Source: Mycoemilia scoparia | Taxonomy: Eukaryota; Kickxellomycota; Kickxellomycetes; Kickxellales; Kickxellaceae | DNA length: 64,000 bases | Direction: 5' to 3' | NCBI GenBank assembly: GCA_027575805.1 | Contig: JANBPU010000073.1 | Location: 1 to 64,000, forward strand | Program-made: the position numbers and the translations under genes | Shown here: piece after piece, positions 49,591-58,787 of the stretch | Layout: each line of letters opens with the position of its first letter | Position numbering within the stretch: position 1 is the first letter of the stretch | Notes under the pieces: model-generated | What the model saw: only the letters and a program-made list of their open reading frames with translations | What the model was told of the DNA's origin: nothing | Databases searched by the model: none

Positions 49591-51999
49591 ATGCCCAACA
49601 ATTCTTCTACCCCTGCCGCTGACAATAAGGCCCCAAAAGAAACACTGGCAACCCCTGCTAACGATGAGGTCAAAGAAACCCGGGCTAAATCCGAGCTTAC
49701 TGAAAAGGAGCTAAAAGCCTTGGCAAAAGCTGAAAGAGCCCGTCAATTCAAAGAAAAGTTTGCCAAAGAGGGAGGTCCACCACCAGCCAAATTCCAAAAA
49801 AAGAAGTTGACCAAGCAGGAAAGACGTGAGCTCCAGGCTGCAAATGAGCAAGCAAAGTCAGCAGCTAGCAACAATAAGAGCCAACAACAAGATAATGCTT
49901 CTAATTCAGCCAACCAACAGCAACAGCAAGATCCTCTTCCAAAGTCTAGTGCTGCTGCTGCTGCTGCTGCCACTGCCGTTGCTGGTCAACCCACTAACAG
50001 AATGCCAGGAAATACAACAGCTTCAGTTTCAGCTACATCAATCAATAAACGAGGACCTGCTATTATTCCTACCCAACCTGATAAACGTCTTTCGATCTTT
50101 AAACATTTGAATGAGCCCCGATTCCCAGTCAGTTCATTATTTGAAAATACTACACACCCTGATGGAAGTAATGCCCCGATCACAGCTTCAACCGATGTTG
50201 CTACTAGTAACAGCAATGCACTTTTGATTGATACATCAGGAAAGGCTTTAAAGCCAACTCATCCCAGTGATGGTGTATTAGCCTCAGCACAAGCAGTAGC
50301 GCAAGGGCTTCAGCCTGGATCTAATTTGCTTTCATCAATTGACAGATCAATGCAACAACTAGAACTATCCACATCAACCAGTGGTCGTCATCATCACTTG
50401 AATGTTGAGGATAGTCAAACTGCACCATCAAGCGGAGCAAGTACCCCTGGCAAACCCACCACCACCGCCACTACTGCTGCTGCTGATCCTGCTCTCATGA
50501 CAGCCTTCATTGATCCCACAACTTCAGCTCCAAACGAAATCCCAGTCCACCCATCTGTCATAACCACTGGTCTAAAAATTGCTGCTGGTAACATTGTAAG
50601 CTCTGATGCTCGAACAATTGCCATGCTGCAATCTTTAATTGATGCCATAACAGACTACCATGTCCCACCCCAGCAAATCATCAACCGTCACCTTATAAAA
50701 TATATCCAAGTCCAAACCAAGTACCTTGAACAACAACGTCCGCTCACTGTTGGTATGAACAATGCTATGCGCTGGCTGTCCGAAAAGGTTTCAAAGATTG
50801 AAGTCACTTTGGATGAAAAGGAAGCCAAACTTGAAATGGTCCAAAACATCCGGGACTATATCAAAGAACGGATTACTGCACCCAGGGATTTAATTGTCGA
50901 ATACGGGTTAAAGAAGATCCAGGATGGGGATGTTATTTTGACATATGGTGGGTCCAGCACTGTGAAACATTTGTTGATTGCTGCCCATAAATCTAAGGCG
51001 AATCTCGGTGGTAAGAGAGTTAGGTTTAGAGTCATTGTTGTTGATTCTAGGCCTCATTGGGAAGGTCGTGAGTTTGTTAGATCGCTTATTGAGGCTGGAT
51101 TTACTAAACAGACTACCAAAGAAGCTGGACTAGATGTTGATACTAATGATGATGAAGATATCGATTTTGTCGAACCACCCATCTCTACCACTTTCAATAA
51201 TAATAGTAATAAGAGTGAGGACCAAGATAGTAGCAGCAGCAGTAGTAGTGTAGGAAGCAGTGGCGGTTGTACAGGTATAACCTACATATCAATAAATGCA
51301 CTTGGTTATGTAATGAGAGATGTTTCTAAAGTATTACTTGGTGCTGAAGCATTTTTTGCCAATGGTACACTTCTTGGTAAAGCCGGAACTGCTCTAGTTG
51401 CATTGTCTGCACAAACTTATCGAGTTCCAGTTATTGCGGTTTGTCCAACCCACAAGTTTACGTCGACTATTCGTTTGGATTCGGTAGTTGATAATGAGTT
51501 GGGTAATCCTGATCAGTTGGTTTGGACGCCTGGCTATTCTGATAACATTCCTAGTGAACAAACTGGAACTACCAGACAATTAAACCCTACCTCTTCCTTG
51601 TCATCCTCTGGTGGTATTGTTGAAGGAGTTAATTTTGAAGGAAACAAGAAATGGGCTTATCACTCTATGGATTATAGTCCTTTTGCTTCTGATCGGTATT
51701 CGTCTCAACCTCATACCAACAATTCTTCTGGTGCCATATCTCTTGATAATAACAGCAATACCACTAATGAAAATATTTCTAAAAAGTCTGTTAATTCTAA
51801 ATCAGCACCATCTGTTTCTCTCAAAAATAGCAGCAGAAATAACCATCCGCTGGCTAAATGGCGTGAAGCTGGTCCTCTTAAACTTCTTAATCTTGTCCAA
51901 GATTTGACTCCTGCTAAGTTGATTTCGGTTATTATTACAGATGTTGGGTTGATTCCTACTACCAGTATTCCTGTTGTTGTTCGTGAATATTCTATCTAG
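49591..51999 (+). CDS. GCD2: Translation initiation factor eIF2B subunit delta
   Basis: Regulatory subunit of eIF2B, the guanine-nucleotide exchange factor for eIF2; with alpha and beta it senses phosphorylated eIF2. It has 802 residues, long for the family (yeast Gcd2 is about 650), and no intron. The N-terminus is Lys/Glu-rich (ELTEKELKALAKAERARQFK) as in other delta subunits. The conserved C-terminal domain begins near residue 370: YGLKKIQDGDVILTYGGSS, FRVIVVDSRPHWEGRE, SINALGYVMRDVSKVLLGAE, NGTLLGKAGTALVALSA. It ends with VIITDVGLIPTTSIPVVVRE. Two low-complexity insertions interrupt this domain (about 503-561 and 639-756). The ATG at 49591 is the first in frame. Confidence 0.94.
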   Translation: MPNNSSTPAADNKAPKETLATPANDEVKETRAKSELTEKELKALAKAERARQFKEKFAKEGGPPPAKFQKKKLTKQERRELQAANEQAKSAASNNKSQQQDNASNSANQQQQQDPLPKSSAAAAAAATAVAGQPTNRMPGNTTASVSATSINKRGPAIIPTQPDKRLSIFKHLNEPRFPVSSLFENTTHPDGSNAPITASTDVATSNSNALLIDTSGKALKPTHPSDGVLASAQAVAQGLQPGSNLLSSIDRSMQQLELSTSTSGRHHHLNVEDSQTAPSSGASTPGKPTTTATTAAADPALMTAFIDPTTSAPNEIPVHPSVITTGLKIAAGNIVSSDARTIAMLQSLIDAITDYHVPPQQIINRHLIKYIQVQTKYLEQQRPLTVGMNNAMRWLSEKVSKIEVTLDEKEAKLEMVQNIRDYIKERITAPRDLIVEYGLKKIQDGDVILTYGGSSTVKHLLIAAHKSKANLGGKRVRFRVIVVDSRPHWEGREFVRSLIEAGFTKQTTKEAGLDVDTNDDEDIDFVEPPISTTFNNNSNKSEDQDSSSSSSSVGSSGGCTGITYISINALGYVMRDVSKVLLGAEAFFANGTLLGKAGTALVALSAQTYRVPVIAVCPTHKFTSTIRLDSVVDNELGNPDQLVWTPGYSDNIPSEQTGTTRQLNPTSSLSSSGGIVEGVNFEGNKKWAYHSMDYSPFASDRYSSQPHTNNSSGAISLDNNSNTTNENISKKSVNSKSAPSVSLKNSSRNNHPLAKWREAGPLKLLNLVQDLTPAKLISVIITDVGLIPTTSIPVVVREYSI

Positions 52000-53060
52000 A
52001 CTAAATCATCATAAATTGGGGAAGAGGAGGGTTTGAAGCAAAAGATAACAGAAATTGATTGATGTTTTATCAGTTCTTTTTTATTTATTATTTATTTGTT
52101 TATCAAATATTATTATCATAGCCACTATTATTATTAAATGATAAAAGTTCACAAGGCTTTGGAAAAAAGAGCTCCCAGGAGTAGCATATGGATTAGCTCA
52201 TGGTTGGGCCAAAACCTGAAGGTACAATTCTACCTACTTCACACCTAATCTCAAGTGATATTTGCCCATTTCGTTATACATGACCTAGGAACCCTCCCTG
52301 ATAATATATGATTCATGGAGTTTATTATGGCGACATAAAGCGGGGCCATACACAAACTTTTTATGACTGATAATATGTGGAATGCGACCCTATACAGGAA
52401 TAGTGTGGTCGTGAAATACCACCTAAACAAGATCATGGTTCCAGCATTTATTAGATAAAATGAAGTGCTTTTCCGCTTATAATAATGGCTGTTGAATTTC
52501 TGTAAGTACGCTATAAACCTAGATTTAGATTTGGGTTGTTTATACAGCCATACCTTATTCAAAGCACTATGAAGGGTATTTGTGATGCTTTGAATTGATT
52601 ATACTTCACATCAAAAACTCTAATCAAAAGACTATAAATGTCTATACGTATGTATATATAGAAAAAACAGAAATGATTATTGCAGTTACAAAACCGATTT
52701 TTAAACAGTTTTGTAGAAAAGGATAATATATGCCGATAAAAAGATTTTTGCTACTGGGAAGATATCCAGTTTATAAAAAATTGTTTGACTTCAAAATCTA
52801 TTCCGTTTTCAAAAAAACGTAATATCATGGATGTTTTATCAACTGTTGTAAACTATATCTTTCTTTTCCCTAAATATAGCACAAATTGGCATTTACCAGC
52901 ATACGATTTTCAGCGATGATTGAGAAATATCTTTTGTAGTATAAACGTAGATATTCAGATGTAATTTATAATAACACCCTTGCCTACTTAATACCTATAA
53001 CTTATACTAAACGCGTATTAAAATCTTCTACAGCTATATCTAATACCAACAAAAAGAAGA
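52000..53060. other. Intergenic with repeat C
   Basis: AT-rich 1-kb spacer. It contains repeat C copy 2 near its start; nothing else was recognised. Confidence 0.42.
52150..52270. repeat. Dispersed repeat C, copy 2
   Basis: Partner of 49097-49209, same orientation. The best-conserved core is TGGATTAGCTCATGGTTGGG with a preceding CTTTGG...CTCCCAGGAG block. No inverted termini are obvious. Confidence 0.5.
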
Positions 53061-53468
53061 ATGAAACTGAAAATTGGCACAAACAGCCTACTACAACATA
53101 GCAACACGCTTCCGACACATTTGATATTCTTGATTGCTTTCCTGATATGGCTAAAATGCATTGTTGCACTAAAGGAAGTGGATTTGGGTACTCGCTACAA
53201 TAAAGATGTAGATAACAAGGACGTAAAATTAAAGAGAGGAGAGGATATATATAGATATATCAAAATGCAAATACCAAACAGGACCAACGACATTGATAAC
53301 AATAATTTAAAACATCCAAAACTACAATCAACGTTAGTAGGTGGATACGACCCAATGTATGACTCGCAGCGCGACTACCACAGGATTCTAGACATGTCAG
53401 CTCGCCAGAGTCTATTATTTATATTCACATTCGCGGGAGTCTGTGGCCTGGTATTCTATTTAATTTAA
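53061..53468 (+). CDS. Hypothetical small membrane protein with two hydrophobic ends
   Basis: 135 residues, not recognised. A hydrophobic segment near residues 19-36 (THLIFLIAFLIWLKCIVAL) acts as signal anchor or signal peptide. A hydrophilic Lys/Asp/Asn-rich middle follows. A C-terminal hydrophobic segment (LLFIFTFAGVCGLVFYLI) runs to the last residue, so the protein is either a hairpin or tail-anchored. The motif GGYDPMYDSQRDYHRILDMS before it is the least biased part. The A-rich start context (AAAAAGAAGAATG) and the short 3' spacing to the next gene support a real gene, but evidence is limited. Confidence 0.6.
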   Translation: MKLKIGTNSLLQHSNTLPTHLIFLIAFLIWLKCIVALKEVDLGTRYNKDVDNKDVKLKRGEDIYRYIKMQIPNRTNDIDNNNLKHPKLQSTLVGGYDPMYDSQRDYHRILDMSARQSLLFIFTFAGVCGLVFYLI

Positions 53469-53814
53469 TCAATAAATTTTAATTTTGACAATAATAATAA
53501 TGACAATATAATACTATCTATAGAATACTTATAGACTTTTATAATGAAAAATGATGCTACTGACATTGATATAAAATATCAAGTAAACAAACAAACAAGA
53601 AAAAATGGCTATCATCTATTATTTGTGTGTGCATGTATATATATATTTCAAAATGAATAAAGAAAGTAAATGAAATGTAATAAAATGAAAGGAAATAAAA
53701 ATGAGAAAAATAAATGAAATGGGTGACCACTATTTGAAAAAATGGAGTCCAAACGTTCAGCCACAAGAGCCGATATGATTTAAAAATAAAATAGTCGTGA
53801 CAGAAACTAGTTTT
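53469..53814. other. Intergenic between convergent genes
   Basis: Very AT-rich 3' flanks of two small genes with an (AT)n stretch near 53636-53645. Nothing else was seen. Confidence 0.42.
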
Positions 53815-54252
53815 TTAGAATAGAGGAAGAGCACCAGCAAGGACTGCAAGAGCAGCGGCAGCACCTCCAATGACAAATGAGTCGGAACCCAAAGCCTTTC
53901 CGGAAACAGCAAAACTGGAATCGCCGCTCTTCTTTTCAGAGGAACCACTATTGCTATTGCTCGTAAGGTTGTTAATGACACTTTTGCCATTTTCCGTAGC
54001 ACTTTTCCAGGCCTGGCCAATGACACCACCACTGCTGGATTTATCAGAGCCTGAATCACTATCGCCGCTGCTACTTTTATTATCTTTATCATCACCATCT
54101 GTGTCTCCAGAGGTTTTAGAGCTGCTAGCTTTCTTGGATTCATCGGACTTGTCATCATCATCTCCCCCGCGCTTATTGATGGCCTTGGAATTTACCATGG
54201 AAGCGAGGACAACAACGGCAATAAGGGTAGTAGTAATGGAAATGGTCTTCAT
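53815..54252 (-). CDS. Small Ser/Asp-rich secreted protein, probable GPI-anchored
   Basis: 145 residues. It has a signal peptide (MKTISITTTLIAVVVLASMV) and then a KR pair at 27-28 that fits a Kex2-type processing site (SKAINKR|GG). A hydrophilic region of Ser, Asp, Lys and Gly follows (for example SGDSDSGSDKSSSGG). A C-terminal hydrophobic stretch of about 20 residues (FVIGGAAAALAVLAGALPLF) ends the chain. Signal peptide, Ser-rich stalk and terminal hydrophobic tail with small residues upstream (SGKALGSDS) are the standard layout of fungal GPI-anchored wall or membrane proteins. No catalytic domain is present. Family unknown. Confidence 0.83.
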   Translation of the reverse strand: MKTISITTTLIAVVVLASMVNSKAINKRGGDDDDKSDESKKASSSKTSGDTDGDDKDNKSSSGDSDSGSDKSSSGGVIGQAWKSATENGKSVINNLTSNSNSGSSEKKSGDSSFAVSGKALGSDSFVIGGAAAALAVLAGALPLF

Positions 54253-54639
54253 TTTAGATATCTATATGTATGTGTGTCTTGAAAAACAGTCAAAATGCAA
54301 AAATCGAAATATAAATATATACAGTAAGCTATGCGGTATGTCGAGACTGAAGAAAAGCTCTCAGAAAAGTAAATAAAGTTGTAATGTTTTTGTTAGTAAG
54401 CGACAGCCCACAGGGGAGTATTTATACCAACATTAATTTCCTGGATATATGTCTGGAAACTCTGGTAGTGGGTTCATATGGCTATGCTTGCCAAACAATA
54501 ATAGTAATAACAAGCTACCTAATATACGATTATAATGATTTTCGCCCATTTTTCTTTGCCTGTAACATAGCTATTTTCTTAGCTTTGCACAATATTACAT
54601 ACACAACAGGGGCTTTGCAATTTTTACACTAAATCAATG

Positions 54640-54890
54640 TAATCGGATAGCTATCCTTAACTTGCAAATCTAACATACCTCTACCGTTGTCTTTGGACTC
54701 AATGCATTGCTTGATCACCAGCTCTACTCTTTTATTTAAATCAACTAAATCGTACCCAAAGTGCTTGTGAAAAATTCAAAGTATTCAATCCCATGTCGAT
54801 CTTCTCTTTAAACATTTTATTCTTGGCATCAAACATATCGTTATAGTTCTTGGCTTTTCAAGGTCGCATTATTGTCACTGCCTCTACCTG
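54640..54890 (-). pseudogene. Frame-broken coding relic of unknown protein
   Basis: On the minus strand three coding-like pieces follow one another in different frames. First NPGRGSDNNATLKSQEL, then KNYNDMFDAKNKMFKEK with MGLNTLNF, then after a shift at a poly-T run KHFGYDLVDLNKRVELVIKQ and a tail ending in DSYPITLI before a stop. Composition is protein-like (charged helices) rather than random, but at least two frameshifts and a stop interrupt it. A weaker coding-like piece lies further upstream on the same strand (about 55020-55130). No family was recognised. Confidence 0.35.
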
Positions 54891-55228
54891 GATTACCTAC
54901 CAGCACGTATCATTACATTAGTAAAGATCTATACTATTAGATAGCTTGTGATATCATCCATAAAGCAACAATAAAAATCAACGCGATAAAATCATATGTG
55001 CACCTGCGCGCATACGTTCTAAAAAGTTATGCTTTTAGCACATATTTTACGAATACTAGTTTGTGTGCCTAACGATTTGTTTGAATACCAATCCAAGAAA
55101 CTAGTGTCTTGGCAATCAGGCTATTGACATTTTTGGGAATGCTACATTTGATAGTACTACACATCCAACTATACAAAAATCTTTATAAACTGGAAAGTGG
55201 TAGAGAGCATGCACACACATATACACAC

Positions 55229-55368
55229 ATATGGGTAACTATTTTTGAAAGGCTAAATGCAGATAGTGCATAATGAGGCATTGGTCAATGAAAATATATG
55301 GTAACTAGTATGCAGGTTGAAACTGACATACTAGTAGAACTTAGCCCTTCAAAAATAATCACTCATAT
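55229..55368 (+). mobile_element. MITE-like element, family B, copy B3
   Basis: Termini GGGTAACTATTTTTGAAAGG and GCCCTTCAAAAATAATCACTC. The interior matches B1 almost throughout (GATAGTGCATAATGAGGCAT, TGGTCAATGAAAATATATGG, CTGACATACTAGTAGAACTT). It abuts family A copy A6 at a CATATG junction. Confidence 0.87.
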
Positions 55369-55487
55369 GTGTAGTTATTTTTGAAGGGTGACCCATTTGC
55401 TAATAAGCAGTGGCCACCCATTTGGCTGGGATTTCCACTATAATCTTTGGCCACCAAAAGTCACCCTTCAAAAATAGTCACCCATAT
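55369..55487 (+). mobile_element. MITE-like element, family A, copy A6
   Basis: The best-preserved family A copy: GTAGTTATTTTTGAAGGGTG at the left and CACCCTTCAAAAATAGTCAC at the right are near-perfect inverted termini of about 20 bp. The interior reads CTAATAAGCAGTGGCC, CATTTGGCTGGG and CTTTGGCCACC. It shares the CATATG junction with B3 on its left, and CCATATG follows on its right. Confidence 0.88.
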
Positions 55488-55512
55488 GTATGTATATAGC
55501 TAGTTCTATATA

Positions 55513-55650
55513 AAAAAACAGATTAGTGCCCTCACATATTCACTGCAAATCGGCCCATAACCCATACATTTTAGCTGGAGTCTGAAAGGTTATTGATTAT
55601 TATCCTGAGTATTATCTTGGTTGATACACCTTCAAAGGAGATTCCTCTGC
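55513..55650 (-). repeat. Dispersed repeat D, copy 2 (inverted)
   Basis: The reverse complement matches 32068-32195 in three blocks (TCTCCTTTGAAGG, ACTCCAGCTAAAATGTATGG plus GTTATGGG, and GAATATGTGAGGGC). It lies 25 bp from the end of A6. Confidence 0.65.
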
Positions 55651-56343
55651 CAATTATCCGCTTGTGACAAACTTGAACGCTCCAATGATAATTTTGTCAT
55701 AGCATCCCGTCAGGTTCCAACGATATTTGTTGTTGAATCAAATCTAATTACATAATTTCTTTGCCACAGAACGATCGTGTGAAACCTTGATGCATGTTTA
55801 ATAAACAATCAATAAAGATGCACTGAGAGGCAATGTGACTTTTTTTGTTTTTGTGTTTATTTGCGCCAAGATTTTGGGCTTGCAGAATTCTTTTTTTCTA
55901 CAATCGCTAAGGCCACTACAGACTTTAGGTTTCACATATATAATACCTGCAACTCAGTGCATCATACCATTTCATTCAAAATCTCAGCCTATTGAGTAAC
56001 TTTCCAATCGATTTAAAAAAGTAAAGCTAAATGCATAGATTAAAAACCCATTGTTGCCAATATATCTTTATTGTTGGATTAAAAAGTAGTGAAGAGAGGA
56101 AATGTTTAAAGCGGTTTTACTATTTGTCAAAGCACTGGCAGCTTGAAAGCATATATTTATATATAAAATGAAAATCGTACTGGAGTGAATCAATGCTATT
56201 ATCATTATCGTCATTCGGGCTGTGAAAGGCAGGATGATCTATACTAATCTCAGCACCTAACACATGAGGCCCTTGTGATGTTATATGATAAGAGATGCTG
56301 TAACTGATGTTATGAGCTTGAGAGAATAATGATAGGTTGGGTT

Positions 56344-58787
56344 TTATGAGTGGGTGAACTTGAGATAAAAGTTCAGCATTACTGCAGCAAAAAGTGCAAA
56401 TACCAGAAGAGTGGGGCCCAATCTATCATCATAGGGATTAGGATCGCGCTTTCTGATTCTATCTGCACGCCACTGGAACAAAAACAGCGCATATATCATA
56501 ACAACCATTGATATCATGGTAAATACGGCACCAGCGACTCGCGACGTCGTATCACCAAAGTTCAGAAGACCAAGGGCAAGAGATCCGAGTACAATAGAAA
56601 AGTTTAGCCACGATAAGAATGTACGCTCATTGGCAAAGAATACTTTAGGCTCAACGCGGACTGGAATAGCAATGCGTTTGTTGGGTCCAAGGCCTTCGCG
56701 GGCCTGGAAAGTGACACCAGATCCGCTGTCTGGAGATGGTGTTCCCGTGTTATACTGAGTGGTGCTGTTGTGTAGCTGCTGCATTGGATGTAATCTGGTC
56801 AAGCCTGAAAATATCCATGACAATGGATTTTTGCGCACACGAAGGTGGTGCTGATGTTTTCTATCAAAGTATGAATGGTGGCCACTTGATGTTGAGCCCA
56901 AAAGTGCTGTGTCCTCATCATCGATCTCGCCCTGTTCATCATCATAGTCATCGTACTGCTGGCTGCCCGAAAAGTTGCGACGGCCAGACGAGCCTGTTCG
57001 AGAGGTCTGGGCACCACGAGGCTTAACAACGACCTCAATGCCTTGCTGAGATCCACTGTCGGATGGATTGCGTGACAGGGTTGAACCCTGCTGTTGGCTC
57101 TGGTTCTCACCTCGAATGTGCTGGGCAACGGACAAGTCGGCATAGCTGTTGCGCGTTGAATCAGGTCTGCAGATTCCAAGGTTGTGAGTTGGTGGCTTGC
57201 GGATATCACGGTCCATTTGAGAGAACCAGAAGGGGAGAACGTCCACTCTTTCTTCTAGGAGAGTAGAGACACCGTGGATGAACTTGCTGAACTTGGGTAC
57301 CGCCTCAACAAGGTGACTCTCGACTAGGTTGGTGACCCAGCTGGGAGGCTCAACACCAGCCTGAGTTTGTAGCTTAACTTCGAGGACGGCGTATGGAAAG
57401 CGACAGACATCTGACTCAGGTAGCTGAGGGAATGGGTAGTCAACACCAATATCCATACGACGCCAGTTGAGGCCCGAGCGCTCGTGGCCATCAAGATTGT
57501 CTTCACGAATCATGGTTAGCTCTGTGTCAAGAGATATTCTGACACGGGCATCGCCAGGTAGCTGGAAGGCAGTGCGATTGTAGAATGTGCGGACCATAGG
57601 CTTGAGGCCCTTGGTCAAAACACTACTTTGGACCTCTGAGGACAATTCTTCCATGTCATTGAGGTCGGACTCTGACTTCTTGCCCTCCTCACGCATCTTC
57701 TGGATCTTCTTTTCCATGGTGAACTCGCCACTCATATACGTGTTGACGTACTTTTCTTTAATTGGAAAGCGCTCCTTGACACTCTTTTCACCTGTCCAGT
57801 CTTCATGGTGGGTCTTGCGCTCAACAAATATCTCGTTTGTGTTCATGTCTCCGTACCAGCGCAGACGAATAGCCTCTGCGCCTTCGGATTTTTCTAAGCG
57901 GCCTCGATAAAGGTCTAAATTATCGTTGTCATAATAGATGCTTGTGATTGCTGGGCAAGGTGGCTTGAGCCCGCCCTTCGCATTATATATGAGCACGGGT
58001 AGGTGCTTAAGGATATAAAGCTTGAGCTCCATTACATTATCGGGGTGGACCCAGTATTTGGTTGTGTTGCGAACAAAGTTCTGACCATTTCCTGCCTGTG
58101 GGTCTTTTCCGGTGTTAACGTCTTGACCGCCATTGCGAACAACGTCATAGAGGCGAGATAGTTCAATTAGCAACTCATCAAAGTTCTCCTTGAAGAAGGG
58201 CCTGTTGTTCATCTGAACTGTGAATGCGGGCTTGAGAACGAATGGCGCATTCTTGTCATGCTTCTTGACAATTTTGATGAAGCCAGTAAAGTTCATGCGT
58301 GTGTATATGGCAAGCTCATTAACTTCACTGATAATTTTGTTAATGCTAGCTTCGATGACACTGAGTTGCTCAGCTTTTGCCTCTTGGGGCGCCTCGGTCT
58401 CGCTGATGAGTTTGATTTGGCTGTTGGCATTCTCCATCAAGCGCTTAACCTCAGTGGCCTTTGCTTGCTGGAAGTTGAAGACCTAGTGATATGCACAATG
58501 CAAATACAATTATCGCTGGCTGTTACCAGAGAACGTTTACAAGTTTTGCCCATACACACATACGTGATACATGCGGGCCCATGTAGCTGTATGCAAGCAA
58601 TAATGTTTGGCATAAATCTTACTTTGTCAAGTTCGCCTTCAAGCCTTTGAACAAACTCGGCTTCATCGGAAGCAGTGTATCCTCTTCTAGTACGCTCGTA
58701 CAAGAAGGCCTTGAGACCATCGTAATCAATATAGTAGAACTTCCAGTCAGCTAGGAGGTTCTCTCTGAGCTGTTTGCCGAATTTCAT
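56344..58787 (-). CDS. VTC4: Vacuolar transporter chaperone 4, polyphosphate polymerase
   Basis: Catalytic subunit of the VTC complex, which makes polyphosphate from ATP and threads it into the vacuole. Two exons (58787-58623 and 58482-56344, intron 58483-58622) give 767 residues. An SPX domain occupies about 1-165: [20 protein letters not shown], and the Lys cluster KIVKKHDK at 125-132 that binds inositol pyrophosphates. The tunnel-type polymerase domain follows, with basic and acidic active-site strands ([50 protein letters not shown]). After a Ser/Gln-rich linker comes the DUF202 membrane domain with [15 protein letters not shown] and three helices. It is head to head with VTC1 across 3.4 kb. 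The family shows this residue set in active Vtc4. Confidence 0.96.

Larger units (their letters stand above)
54253..56343. other. Intergenic region with gene relic and repeat cluster
   Basis: 2.1 kb. It holds a frame-broken minus-strand gene relic (54640-54890), a back-to-back family B and family A pair (55229-55487) and an inverted D repeat (55513-55650). The rest, upstream of the VTC4 stop, shows nothing recognisable. Confidence 0.48.

Noticed and set aside
57078..57100. GGGTTGAACCC, resembling a tRNA T-arm on either strand
   Set aside because: It is within the VTC4 linker coding sequence, with no cloverleaf around it.
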